A program made the position numbers and the translations under genes. Shown in pieces: positions 33,001 to 45,033 of a DNA stretch of 64,000 bases. Source of the DNA: Zantedeschia hybrid cultivar (taxonomy: Eukaryota; Streptophyta; Magnoliopsida; Alismatales; Araceae); the NCBI GenBank assembly GCA_030544215.1, contig JARZZO010000001.1, positions 38,529,670 through 38,593,669 on the forward strand. Reading direction: 5' to 3'. Position 1 is the stretch's first letter; every line of letters starts with the position of its first letter. The notes beneath the pieces are model-generated. The model was not told the origin of the DNA. It did not search any database and worked only from the letters and a program-made list of their open reading frames with translations.

Positions 33001-35731
33001 TTACGAGAAAAGGTAGGGAAACTGCTTCCGCATCTCATCCTCGCGCTCCTAGGTCGCCTCGCCCTCGGAGCGATACTGCCAAATCACCTTAACCAGAGGT
33101 ACAACCTTGTTCCGAAGGACCTGTTCCCTGCGATCCTCAATACGTACTGAAAACTCTAGAAAGGACAAGTCCTCAGCGACTTCCAACTCTGAAAAGTCCA
33201 AAACATGAGATGGATCCTGAACATATCTCCTCAGTAAAGAAACATGGAACACATCGTGCACCCCTGCAAGATTGGGCGGCAAGGCTAGCTGATACGCTGC
33301 TTCCCCAATTCGAGCAAGAATGGGAAAAGGCACAATATATCGCAGACTCAGCTTACCTCGCTTCCCGAATCTCATCACACCTTTGGAAGGTGAGACTCGG
33401 AGAAGCACGTGGTCCCCAACCTCAAACTCAAGCGGTCTCCTACGGTTGTCTGCATAACTCTTCTGTCTGCTTTGAGCTGCAATCAATCTCTGCTATACCA
33501 CTCTGGCAACCTCAGCACTCTGTTGTACCAACTCTGGTCCCGCTATCTGCCTCTCACCAATCTCAGACCAATTCACAGGGGATCGACACGGCCGCCCGTA
33601 CAATGCCTCATAAGGCGCCATGCCGATACTAGAATGGTAACTGTTGTTGTAAGCAAACTCCACTGTAGACAAGTGCTGCTCCCAAGAACCTCCCCAGTCT
33701 AGGCAACATGCCCTGAGTATATCCTCCAGAGTCTGAATGGTCCTCTCCGACTGCCCATCAGTCTCGGGATGGTAGGCCGAGCTGAAGGCTAACCGAATGC
33801 CCAAAGCCTTCTGAAAACTCTTCCAGAACCTAGAAGTAAATCTCGGATCCCGGTCTGCCACGATGGATAAGGGCACCCTGTGTAGAGAGATGATCCTATC
33901 CACAAACAGCTTAGCCAACTTACTGACTGACCAGTCCTTCCTAATAGCCAGGAAGTGTGCCGACTTGGTCAATCGATCAACAATGACCCAGATCGCGTCT
34001 CTTCTGCTAGGGGATACAGGTAATCCCATCACAAAGTCTATAGTCACATGCTCCCATTTCCATTCCGGGATCGGCAAAGGCTGCAGCAACCCTCCGGGTC
34101 TCTGATGTTCTACCTTAACCTGCTGACAAGTCAGGCACCTTGCTACATAATCAGCCACATCCTTCTTCATACCAGGGCACCAAAAGTGCCTCCTCAAACA
34201 ATGATACATCTTAGTCGTTCCGGGATGCACTGCATATCTAGAACGGTCCGCCTCATATAGGACTCTCCTGCGCACATCCTCCTCGGCCGGAACATAAAGT
34301 CTGCCTCTAAACCTGATTGTACCATCATCCCACAATTTCACCTCCGGTGTCTGGAGAACCTGCGGTAACTCTGCATCTGCCCTCTGAGCCTCAATCACGG
34401 CATGGTACACTGCTGGCCTCACAGTTAAGCTAGCCAACACGGCTCTATCAGCCTCTCGCGGAACCCTAAAGGAAGATTCCACAACCTGCTCAAATAACCT
34501 CCATTCTCGAACCATGAGATATGACACAACCGTCTTCCGACTCAAGGCGTCTGCCACCACATTAGCCTTGCCCGGATGATAAGAAAGGTCAAGGTCATAA
34601 TCCTTAATAAATTCCGTCCACCTGCGCTGCCTCAAGTTCAGATCCTTCTGCGTGAATACATACTTCAGGCTCTTGTGATTAGTAAAAACCTGAATTTTTT
34701 CTCCATACAAATAGTGCCGCCAGATCTTTACTGCAAATACCACAGCTGCCAACTCTAAGTCATGAGTGGGATAGTTCTCCTCATGCTTCTTCAGCTGCCT
34801 AGAAGCATAGGCCACAACCTTACTATGTTGCATCAGAACTGCACCCAAACTACGACGTGATGCATCTGAATTAACCACAAATCCATCGGAACCTGATGGA
34901 AGTACCAACATTGGAACCGAAGTGAGGCGAGTCTTCAACTCAATGAAACTCCGCTCACAATCCTTGGTCCACACGAAACGAACTCCCTTACGAGTCAACC
35001 TCGACAAGGGGGCCGCTATTGAAGAAAAACCCTGGACAAACCGTCTGTAATAACCTGCTAGCCCCAAGAAGCTCCTGATCTCAGTTATTGTTGTTGGTCT
35101 GCTCCAATCCATTACTGCCTCGATCTTGGCTGGATCCACTGCAATGCCATCACCAGAAATGACATGTCCCAAGAAGTGCACCTTGTCTAGCCAGAATTCA
35201 CATTTACTAAACTTGGCATAAAGTTGGTGCTCTCTCAGAACCTGCAATACCACCTGAAGATGTGTGGCATGCTCTTCCTCGAAAGAAGAGTATACAAAAA
35301 TATCATCTACAAATACCACCACAAACTAATCCAGATAGGCCCTGAAGACCCGGTTCATCAAATCCATAAAAGCCGCCGGAGCATTGGTCAAGCCAAAAGG
35401 CATAACTAAAAACTCATAATGTCCGTACCGAGTCCTAAAGGCCGTCTTATGAACATCATCCTCACGGATCCTCATCTGATAATACCCTGATCTCAAGTCA
35501 ATCTTTGAAAACACCTTCGCAGACTGCAACTGATCCATCAGATCATCGATCCTCGGAAGTGGGTACTTGATCTTTATCGTCACCTGGTTCAGCTGTCTAT
35601 AATCGATACACAACCTCAGAGAACCATCCTTCTTCCTGACAAATAGAACTGGAGCACCCCACGGAGAAGTACTGGGACGAATGAAACCCTTATCCAGTAG
35701 TTCTTGCAACTGCGCCTTCAACTCAGCGAGT
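33001..35731 (-). pseudogene. pol: Element 5 pol: RT, RNase H, integrase, chromodomain
   Basis: One minus-strand frame from the RT start (LKAQLQELLDKGF at 35721) to a natural-looking TAA at 33001-33003, with three premature TAG codons. The first, at 35323-35325, precedes the catalytic FVDD (element 2 has CAG). The second, at 33493-33495, follows integrase. The third, at 33049-33051, is at the chromodomain Trp. RT, RNase H (SDAS, DLELAA, FTNHKSL) and integrase (HHCC, DFVMG, ADRDPRF, QSERTIQ) are all recognisable. The third RNase H acidic residue, Asp in FTDHKSL elsewhere, is Asn here. This is the least broken pol in the window apart from element 2. Confidence 0.9.
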
Positions 35732-37282
35732 TGTTGGGATCATTGTGTCGGGATCCGGTCCTAAAACGCAGCGGAATAAAATTTTCGGGACCGGATCTGT
35801 CCCGTTTCGGTCGTTAAAATAAAACTGGTGTAAATCGATTTACCTTGCGCCGATTCGAATCCGCGTCTGTTTTTCGGTTCCGTCGGAGCGATGCCGCAAG
35901 TCGCACAGATGCCCGACCTCTAGAGGTATCCACGCGGTTCTCCTCGCGATGGATCGTCCCCGCTTCCTCGCTCGCTGCGGCATTCATAGATCCCGTCTGA
36001 CTACGCGTAATCCGCCGCGACATGCGGATTCGGAATCCCCGTCGAACGCAAGGTGCAGCAGTTGGGAACCGTACGCCCAGAAGAGAGAGAAAGTGGGGAA
36101 GAACGAATGACGGCTAGGTTAGGGTTGCTGGCCCCGGACGTAGAATTCGTTCTTTTATAAGAAGTCAGTTTGCGGTTTTTCATAAAAACCCAGACTTATC
36201 CAAAATCCTGTCGGATTATCCATCGACTTGAAAACCATTTACGTGTGACCCTCTAGGCCCAAATACCAGTCTAGTTAATAGCCCATTAAGTCCAGTAACC
36301 CTTTACTGACCCACTGAATTAATTGATATTCTTATATTCAATTAATCAGCCGAATTTAATGTCCCACAATAAATTCGGACGGACTGCCGATCACGTTGGA
36401 TGCCAAGCAACATCGCGTGATCCTGGATGGCACTAGGGTTATTGCAACCCTCTATTGGAACCTTTCTGTCATCGGTTAGCGCGCGGATATAATCCTTCAT
36501 CCGTGCAATGTTCCCGAATCGACCTAGGGCATGGTTTACTGTTAAACCCTATTTGGTCGATTCACTTGAATCAGATGCCGCTAATCTAAATCCGATAACT
36601 CCTTATCGATTACAGAGTCCGCCCTGGCCAGGGACTTTAAGCACATCATTCCCAGAACATTCTCTCTCAAACTACCGAGAGCGGATGATCCCGTATTGAA
36701 CACACAATTACCTTCGAGGGCATTTCTCTGAACCCGATCGCTTGACTTATTGATAACCCATGGTTAGGGATTCATTCGTCAAGGTCAAAGCTCAGAAACC
36801 TACCAACAAGATATCTTTGGAGTCTCAGGTCCAAGGATCATCCACGCAACCGTGACAAATGAATCGAGCTGGTTAACAGTGAGGTGATTACCATCCAGCG
36901 ATTCATAGTCGGATTAGTTCAGTGAACTCATTCACCAATGAGCACCTATAGGTTCAGCATAGTGTCTCCACACAAGTGACTTATGGGATCAGTCGCCCTC
37001 ATCATATGAGTTGAAGTAACGTATACTAGTCTATCCGGATGTTCGATGTCCTATCTCAAACATCCTATGACTAGGAACAATTAAGAACATGTGTTTATAA
37101 GTCTTCGGTCCCGTAATTATGATCTCATCATAATCCGAAGGCTATTGCACATGTTCATGGACTTCATTGTGATACGATAAACACAGATCGAATTAATTAC
37201 ACATAATGAATTATTGTCATTTATTAATAATCTAAATAAGTACATAGTATCGGATTGGCTTTGAGACCATCTAATACTAACA
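35732..37282 (-). repeat. Copia 2 3' LTR (1551 bp)
   Basis: On the minus strand it begins TGTTAGTATTAGATGG at 37282 and ends GATCCCAACA at 35732. It joins element 5 RT DNA directly on the left and the copia polypurine tract on the right. Its GC-rich end (35800-36150) carries chance open frames only. Confidence 0.88.
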
Positions 37283-37294
37283 ATCTCCCACTTT
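37283..37294 (-). other. Copia 2 polypurine tract
   Basis: AAAGTGGGAGAT on the minus strand directly precedes the 3' LTR; copia 1 has AAGTGGGAGAT at the same place. Confidence 0.85.
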
Positions 37295-38744
37295 GACAAA
37301 AGCCAATCAGTTTTATACAGAATACCCATATTCTCTAAGTGACGCTCAAAAACATTTTGAGACAAAGGCTTTGTAAGTGGATCTGCTATGTTGTCGGCTG
37401 AAGGAACTCTTTCCACCACGATATCTCCTCGAGCTATAATCTGTCTGATCAGATGAAAGCGCCGCAGAATGTGCTTCGACTTCTGATGAGACCTCAGCTC
37501 TTTCACTTGAGCAATCGCCCCATTGTTGTCACACTGCAGTGGGACGGGACCAGATATGCTTTCCACCACACCGAGATCGCCGATGAATTTCTTCATCCAT
37601 ACAGCTTCCTTGGCGGCTTCAGCAGCAGCAATATACTCGGCTTCAGTTGTCGAATCAGCAGTGGTTTCCTACTTGGAACTTTTCCAGCTCACTGCTCCCC
37701 TGTTGAGTGTGAAAACAAAACCTGATGTTGACTTGTTGTCGTTAAGATCAGACTGAAAACTCGAGTCAGTGTATCCTTGCAGCTTTAAGTCTCCTCCTCC
37801 ATAAACTAGAAATAGATCCTTAGTCCTTCTCAAATACTTAAGGATGCATTTCACAGCCTTCCAGTGTTCATCACATGGATTTGCCTGATGTCTGCTCGTA
37901 ACACTTAGAGCATATGCTACATCAGGTCTGGTACATAGCATGGCATACATGATGGACCCTATGGCAGAAGCATAGGGGACTTTATCCATCACAGCCCTCT
38001 CTTCAGGTGTCTTGGGAGACTGACCTTTAGACAGTGAAATTCCATGTCTCATCGGTATAAGACCTCTCTTGGAATTTTCCATGCCAAATCTTTTGACAAT
38101 GGTTTCTATGTACATGGATTGGGTTAAAGCTAGCATCTTCTTTGATCTATCTCTATAGATCCGTATTCCCAATACGTAAGATGCTTCTCCCAAATCCTTC
38201 ATGGAGAAGTTCTTTGACAGCCATATCTTTACAGAAGACATCATTCCTACATCATTCCCAATGAGTAGAATGTCATCAACGTAAAGAACCAGAAATGTGA
38301 TTGCGCTCCCACTGTTTTTCATGTATACACAAGGTTCATCTTCATTCTTAATGAAGCCATAAGATTTGATTGCCTCATCAAATCTTATGTTCCAGCTTCA
38401 GGAAGCTTGCTTCAGTCCATAAATGGACCTCTACAACTTGCATACCATGTCTGGAGATTCTTTAGATGTGAATCCTTCTGGTTGTATCATATACACCTCC
38501 TCCTCAAGGTTTCTATTAAGGAATGCAGTCTTCACATCTATCTGCCAGATTTTATAATCATGGTAGGTAGCAATGGCGAGAAGAATTCTGATAGACTTAA
38601 TCATAGCAACGGGAGAAAAGGTTTCGTCATAGTCAACACCTTGTCTTTGACGATAGCCTTTTGCCACTAATCTTGCTTTATAAGTCTCAATACGTCCATC
38701 TGCACCGATCTTTCTCTTAAAGATCTATTTGCAGCCGATAGGTA
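37295..38744 (-). pseudogene. pol: Copia 2 reverse transcriptase and RNase H
   Basis: One minus-strand frame. RT segments ARLVAKGYRQRQGVDYDETF, WQIDVKTAFLNRNLEEEVYM and the catalytic YVDD (about 38270) are present. RNase H shows GYTDSSFQ, ETTADSTTEAEYIAAA and the ADNIADPLTK end. TAG codons at 38428-38430 (before RSIYGLKQAS) and at 37669-37671 (before ETTADS) interrupt it; both stand where Gln would be expected. Another TAG near 38725 replaces the Trp of GCKWIFKRK. The frame continues across element 6 to 47177. Confidence 0.88.
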
Positions 38745-39255
38745 CTATATGATCGTTTCGAATTGTGCGTCGTTAAACACATGAAAACGTTCAATCTAAA
38801 TTATCCGGCTCACTCAAATCAAAATTTGGAAATTTAATAGTGGTGAGTCCGAGTCGATCCACAGGGAGTTAAGATTCTAATTTTGAAAACTTTGGACTTT
38901 AGTTAATCTAAAAATAAGTGAGATTTTAAGTAAACTAATTACTTAATTAAACTAAAATTAAGTTAACTAATGTTACCTAAAATTATAATTATCTAAATTA
39001 AACAAATCTTTTTCTCTCTTCTCTTTTTCAGAAATTAAACACAAACACACATAAAAATAAGCACGACTAAAAATTATAACAACAAAAACAACCTATTGTT
39101 TGATTGTATAAATTATTAAACACCATGAATCAAATAACTTAATTAAATAACTAATAATTAACAAAACGATAACCAATCAAGAATTCACCCTAATTAAATA
39201 ACCTAAGACTAATTAAACAATACCTAAACATCAAATAACTAACAACTACCCCTAA

Positions 39256-40005
39256 TTAAATAATAAAGACTATGCTAGTGGGGGAAATAGAAAGGGCAAC
39301 ACAACAACAATATGTGGGTCTGCCGGCGCAGTGGACCACAAGGAAAGGAGGGTGGCGCAGTGGTCCAAGCTTCATGTTGCTGCCGCAGGTTTGCTGTTGG
39401 AAACGCAAGGCTGCTTGCTGGTTCACGGCTGGGACAGGTGCTATGTGGGAGGAATTTGCTGGAAGCTGCGTGGCTGCATGTGGGTGGATGGCAGCATGCA
39501 TGGGCTGCGTGGAGAAGCTGCTGGAGGTGGTTGGTGAACAAGCTTGCTGCATGCGCTTGCTGGAACTGCTGCACGTGGAGATGTTGCTGGTTGGCGTGGA
39601 AGAACTTGGAGGAGGCACAGAGGCGCTGGAAGTTGCTGCTGCAACGTGGAGAGGCTGGAGTTTGCTGCTGCAACTTGGAGCTGCTGGTACGTGGAGATGC
39701 AGCTTCACCAAGTCTGCACGTGGAAGGAGGCACAGGTGCTGGTGTCGTGCTGTGGAGCAGGGGGGGTTGCCGCTGCAACGTGTGGAGGTGCAGCTGCTGG
39801 CCGTGTGGGGCTCAGCTGCTGGAGTGTCGCCGGCGCTGGGTTGCTGCTGCAGGTGCTGGGGCACGTGGAGGAGCTTGGGAAGGACTTTACTACAGCTGGT
39901 CAGCATGCATGGAAGAGGCTTGATGGCTGCTGCAGGTTGCTCGGTTGGTGCAGGCTGGGAGGAGTTGTTGTGAACGTCGGCTTGGTGGAGAGGGCTCGCC
40001 GGCAT
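39256..40005 (-). other. Long open frame inside the element 6 LTR, probably not a gene
   Basis: On the sense strand of the LTR a frame without stops extends over 333 codons (39256-40257). Its first ATG is at 40003-40005, leaving 249 codons. The product would be rich in Ser, Pro, Gln, Ala and His, with no recognisable domain. It lies downstream of the TATA box, so it would be on the transcript. The same frame is open in the other LTR (45540-46289). The triplet-rich composition makes stops rare in several frames of both strands, so chance is a good explanation. Confidence 0.25.
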
Positions 40006-40270
40006 GCAGAGAGAAAGAAGGAGAGGGTGAAGGAGAGGCTGCTGGGAAACGGAGAGAGGGAGAAATTTCTGTGGAAAGACGGGAGAGATAGAAGTTGAGA
40101 AGAGAGAAACCGAGGGAGAAAGAGAGTTGCGGGAAGGAAAACTTGGAGAAGAACTGGAGAGGAAGGCTGCTGGGGAAAAGAAAACGAGAGAGAGAAGGCT
40201 GCGGGAGAGAAAGGCTACGGAGGAGGAGGAGGAATCGGCTAGCAAGCTGGAGAACAAAACGTGGGGGAGA

Positions 40271-40279
40271 TTTTATAGA
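40271..40279 (-). promoter_or_regulatory. TATA box of element 6 LTR (3' copy)
   Basis: CTATAAAAT on the minus strand, in a purine/pyrimidine-biased stretch. The 5' LTR copy, at about 46555-46563, would drive transcription of the element. Confidence 0.65.
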
Positions 40280-40887
40280 GAGGAGAAGGAGGAGAGGCTG
40301 CCGGGTTTGAGTTGGAAAAGGAGGAGGATATGTGGGAGACTTGGAGAAGGGACAGGATTTGGATCTGGAGAGGAAGAGGAAATTGGAAAAGAAATAGGAT
40401 TCGAGTTTCTAAAATGAGAAAGAGAGAGATGATTTTTAAAATAAAGGAAGGGATGTGTTTAGGAAATCGGAGAGACGGAGGGAAATAGTGGGTTTTAGGA
40501 AACTCCAGCGAAGGAAGGAATCAAATTGTATTTTTACCCCTGTTTTAGTTGAAATCCGCACACTAGACCTCCCCCAAATTTCCGAAAACTCCTCCAGCTG
40601 CACTGCATCATCGGCATGTCCTGTTCACATCAAATAAATATAATTTAGCGCATTATCATAAAAATATCATTATTTTTATTCATTTCGTCTCGGGTTTGTC
40701 GAAAAACCGCAAATGCGCTACACTCCTTTGATCACATGAAATGACGATGTTTTTAAGTCAGAATTTGATGAAATTGGTACCGTTGGACTTGTTACAAAAT
40801 TATCTATCATTTCATGCTATTTTACAGATAAAAACATGAGTATGATGCATATGGTTGCCCTTAAATGATCAATTTAACACTTTATCA

Positions 40888-40900
40888 CATCCCCCAACTT
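40888..40900 (-). other. Element 6 polypurine tract
   Basis: AAGTTGGGGGATG on the minus strand directly precedes the TGATAAAG start of the 3' LTR. Confidence 0.75.
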
Positions 40901-40905
40901 ACCCA

Positions 40906-42076
40906 TTGCTAGTCCCTTAGCAATGCAAATAAGGAAAAGTTTAGGACAAACAATGAATTATCATGCTTCGTTTGTAGTATCTTTCACAATCAATTTAAGT
41001 GGTAGCCGATTGGTTAAGCTAAAAGTTTTCATGTCCCACAATATTTTGATTCAGACAGGTGATTGTGCATGAAATTTGACACACTTAGAACTCGTTTCCG
41101 ACCTTTCTGGTATATTCTTGCCTTTACTACCCTTTAGATAAGACTACTTGGGGAGGGGAAGAGAATAAAAGATTTCCCGATCAGTCAGTGAGGACCGTTT
41201 TTCAGTTCCCGTCCCAACTCAGCACTTTTCACGACTTGGTCATATTTTTGGTACGATGGACTTTTTAGCATGGCGTTTCTTCATTTTATTGTACTTTTGT
41301 TTTTGAGAGTGCGTACTTTTTGCCACTCTCTTTGAATTGCCTGAGGGGAGGTGCGTACTTTTTGCCACCTACCTTCCTTTACCTCTTTTATCGCCTTCTT
41401 TTGCCTTTAGTGTTTACAGCTGTCCATTTTAACTGACCGCCTCTTTTAGAGTGCTGAGTGGGACAGTCCCCTATTACGGATCTTACACATTCCTTTCGTT
41501 CAACCCAAAAGAAAAATTAGAATAAGTAGTCTTATCCTTGAGGATAATTCTAGCAATTCTATACTTTTAAGATCTTGTATTTATTCTAAGTTGCCGTGTG
41601 TGTGTGAAAATCATCCTGCCGAGGACTTTTGTGAAGTGGGATATTTAAACTTTAAAGGCTCTATAACCAATGTGACTAACAGAAAACTGATTTGTTTAAG
41701 ATTTACTTAATGAGACATGATTTTTATGCAATTTTCATAGGATGTGAAAAGAAATTTTAAAAATTTGACTATTTTTCAGTGAAAGATATCAGTTTTCTTC
41801 AAAAGATTTTTCAATAAATGCATATCAAATTGATTGTCCCACCCCCCAACTTGATTGACATTGTCCTCAATGGCATAAAAGATATGATAAACATGTCAGC
41901 CAGAAGCGAATTGTGAAGGAGCGAAACAACCTGTAATGAAGAGGATGCGACATGCCCACGACGACTGTTGCTCAAGGACCTAAAAATGAAAAGAAATACA
42001 AAAACTGAAGTAAAATATTGGGTTGCCTCCCAACAAGCGCTAAGTTTATCGTCTTCAGCCAGACGGAATGTGCACA
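40906..42076 (-). ncRNA. Element 6 3' untranslated region with a predicted folded domain
   Basis: No coding similarity is seen here. Between 41137 and 41536 nested inverted repeats suggest a folded RNA. A perfect 13-bp outer pair is GATAAGACTACTT (41137-41149) with AAGTAGTCTTATC (41524-41536). An inner pair is 41211-41225 with 41451-41464 (14 pairs, one bulge). Inside are two hairpins with the same 12-base loop, CGTACTTTTTGC, on different stems: 41305-41330 (GAGAGTG/CACTCTC) and 41346-41373 (GGGAGGTG/CACCTACC). The role is unknown; this is my prediction from sequence only. Confidence 0.6.
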
Positions 42077-44101
42077 CTATCCAATGCCTACTAGCACAAA
42101 TTTCAGTGCATGCATTTTGAAATTTGTTGGTTGGAGTGCACTTAGCATTGTATATAGCTGATGAGTCAGAATGTTATCATTGAGATTCCAAAGAAAAGAA
42201 TTTTTCAACATGGTCAATAGGATATTGGTTCTACTTGATTCATAGGCCATGTCAACCACGTACCCCACTTCGTTTCCTTGATTGAACTGAAGCCTTTGAT
42301 CCCCTAGAAAAATATCAGAAATTCTCAAATTGATGGGACATTGATTCAATGAAAGGGATGATCTAATGTCGAAGATGAGAAAATCAACAAATATGTGGCT
42401 CCTATCCACCTGAATAAGAGTATCTTGGATCATGTCATGCAGTTGCTTAATGAAATGATCAATTGACTGCAAAGCAACCGACGTGCACTTTAATTTGTGG
42501 ATTCCAAATTTCTCAAAGATAGAGACTGAGAACAGGTTCGGTTCGGCCTCAAATTTCAATAAAATCCAGTAAAGATTGATGTTATCGATATTGTAAGAAT
42601 TGAGTTGGGCAACACAGTGAGTTTCTTTGAGAAAATAGCTGTTGATGTGGACTTGGCCCAATAATTCCATCACCTTCTTGAGTCGGGCCAGCTTTTGGAG
42701 GCTATTGGGCTTAGATTCTCTAACATTCGGGAAACGGATCATAGGTAGGTGAATATCTGGGCTCTCACTAGAATCCTTCTCGTCTCCTTCATCTCCCCCC
42801 AACTTACCCTCAATGGGCTCTTCTTGATGATTAGCTAAGTCTATGGCTTCAGTTTTCTCTTGATGCAATTCCTCAAGATTATCCACTTTCTGATCCATTG
42901 GGAATAAGAAATATTCAAGATCCGGACCATCATGTGTATTTAATTCCTCTGTGGGAAATAGAAAGTGTTCAAAGTCCAGATCAATATCCAGCAAATCACT
43001 CATTTCTCCTTCTCCTTTTTCCTTCAAGCTCACCTCAAGAAAGATAGGTGTGATCGTGACTTCACTTTGCTGGTCAGTCTGAGGGTTTTCCATCTTCTCT
43101 CTATCCACCGGGTATATATCTTCTAGAATATCCACTTTCTCTATTGGGAAGAAAAAATATTCGAGGTTCGGACTAGCATGCATATTGACTTCCACTGTGG
43201 GGAATATGAAGTGTTCAAAATCCGGATTAACCTCTAAAAGATCACTCACTTCCCCTTCTCCTTTTCTATCACTTAAGCTTTCCTCAGGACAGACAGGTAT
43301 GATCATGGATGCATCTTGTTGACCAGTCTCAGGATTTTTCATAGATTGATTCATGCTAGCATTCCCTATTCTCACCTGATGCGACTCCGTAAGATACTCT
43401 CTGTTTTCAAGATCAGGCATGACGTGACCATTACCGGATTGGACGATGTCAAGTTGAATTTGTGAGTTGATTTGTTGGTCAAAATCAGGTGAAAAAGATT
43501 GCAGATTTTCAATGGGCTTGCTAAGCACTTCTTCTAAATCCATCCTTAGATTAGTTTCAGTCAAACAGTCAACTAGGGCCTGCATTCTACCAATGGTTTG
43601 TTGTTGGGCCAAGACTATTTGTTCAAGTTGCATGAATTGATCATCTTGAGAATGCGGATAACTGGGCTGATAATCAGACTGCGAAGAATATGTCGAATAA
43701 TTTGATTGGAAGCAAGGTGGACAAGAACTTGTGGACAATGGATAATCGGAGTGTCCATGATTGTGGGCCAAACCACCAGAGTAGACTTAGAATTGGGGCC
43801 AATCCGAGAAGTCTTGGATAGCTAGACTTGGAGCTTGGGCCTGGTGAGGTGGAAATTGAAGAGCAGGTGGGGTATCATAATGGTCCTGATTGGCCCAAAC
43901 GGGACATCTTTCTTGATAGGTATATGATTGTGTGGGATATGAGGACGGTTCTGGGCCCAAAGCTAGAAATTGATCAATTGTGTGGGCCAACTTGTCTAGC
44001 TTAGCTAATCTGTGAGCCAAATCCATATTAGGTGGTGGAGGGAAAGGTGTGATGGTATTAAGACATGGGCCAAGAAATTGGTTCATTTGAGTCCACTCCA
44101 T
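42077..44101 (-). pseudogene. Element 6 single ORF: acidic repeats and a degenerate protease-like domain
   Basis: Starts at ATG 44101 (MEWTQMNQFLG). One TAA at 43787-43789 divides 675 codons into 104 and a same-frame remainder that is open to 42077. The N-terminal part is Pro/Gln/Tyr-rich. A Gln-rich possible coiled coil (FMQLEQIVLAQQQ) follows. Then come two acidic repeats of about 80 residues, each with FEHF(I/L)FPT and P(N/D)LEYF(F/L)FP. The C-terminal 200 residues resemble the end of Athila/Tat gag and its protease (VHINSYFLKET, then SIFEKFGIHKLKCTSVAL, then DTLIQVDRSHIFVDFLIFD). The expected catalytic D-S/T-G is absent. The protease similarity is from memory of the family. No RT or integrase is present. 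Confidence 0.65.
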
Positions 44102-45010
44102 GTTGAAAATCTTTTTATTTTTATTTTTATTTTATTAATGATGCAAACAAGTTATCACACAATTATTCCTAAGACAACTATGGTTAAACTAGCCTACAAG
44201 ATGTGTTTCTCACAAATTAATCTAGGTTTAATTCAAATCCACCCTCACAATTATCAATCGGCCAGGTAAGAGGTGGGGTGGTGGGAGGCTCCCCCTACTT
44301 TCGTAGGGACCTAATTAAAGAACCACCGACCCACTTAGGCGTTTGCCATTGGACCTCTAGCCTTAGACACCGGTCTCCAAAAGTGATAGTGGGCTCAAGC
44401 TAGACCCAAATCTCATTGCGAACCCTAAATTGAATTCCTACTCACTTTTAATGGGCTTGGGTTAGTGAAAGAGTGCAAGGGATGGTTGTTTTTGGGCCAA
44501 GGAAGGGTAGTCAAATCCCCACCTTATTTTGTTAATGGACTTGCCTTTAAGATATTTTTATGTGAAGTGCACAACCAAATCAAACAAGGGGTTCTATGCA
44601 ATCATGGAAATACATGAACATGGTATTTAAGGAAGGTAGAGATCTCACCTTATCACCCGCAATCTTCAACAAAATGGAAATTTACAAGAAAGGAAACATT
44701 CTAAAAATGCAGTCCTACATGATGCATGACCTAACATGGAAGGTTTATAATCTTGGAAATGGAGATTTTTAAATTTGGATGTTCTTATTTTTGTTCCTTT
44801 TTTAGTTAATGGAAACCTATCTAAACTAGAAACTACAAAAATGGAAACTAACGAAAGTCAGGAAATTGAAATATAGAAAGTTGGAACACACTTACCATGA
44901 TTTCGCTTTCCCTTTTTTTTTTTTTCAATTTATCTGCAAAAATAAGAAAAAGAAGATTAGCTAAAGAATAATTACACTAAATCCAAGGTAATCAAAATTA
45001 AAAATCTAAC
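44102..45010 (-). other. Element 6 leader between PBS and ORF
   Basis: About 900 bp without coding similarity. On the sense strand 44293-44308 reads CCCTAC-GAAA-GTAGGG, a six-pair stem with a GNRA-type loop, and surrounding GGTGG/CCACC complements could extend it. The T-rich stretch 44110-44135 (A-rich on the sense strand) lies just before the ATG. Confidence 0.6.
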
Positions 45011-45028
45011 TCCCCGTCAACGGCGCCA
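45011..45028 (-). other. Element 6 primer-binding site (tRNA-Asp type)
   Basis: On the minus strand TGGCGCCGTTGACGGGGA begins five bases after the 5' LTR end. It matches the complement of the 3' end of plant tRNA-Asp with a single difference; this is the primer type of Athila-like elements. Confidence 0.8.
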
Positions 45029-45033
45029 AAAAT

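Larger units (their letters stand above)
30763..35731 (-). mobile_element. Element 5: Tekay-type gypsy element, 3' part only
   Basis: Minus-strand element consisting of a 3' LTR (30763-32911), polypurine tract and pol back to the N-terminal part of RT, where copia 2 is inserted (CGAGT at 35727-35731 would be the duplicated site). ACATA at 30758-30762 would be its own flanking duplication. Gag, PBS and 5' LTR lie outside the window, beyond copia 2. Confidence 0.88.
38750..40887 (-). repeat. Element 6 3' LTR (2138 bp)
   Basis: On the minus strand it begins TGATAAAGTG and ends CGAAACGATCA. A TATA box CTATAAAAT lies at 40271-40279. Downstream of it the sense strand is CT-rich and then full of CAG/CTG-type triplets. 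The last 500 bp (38750-39250) is AT-rich. Confidence 0.93.

Noticed and set aside
39272..40098. Plus-strand frames of 184-233 codons in the element 6 LTR
   Set aside because: They are antisense to the LTR transcript and composed of Cys/Trp/Gly/Leu-rich triplet sequence. Several overlapping frames are open at once because of composition.
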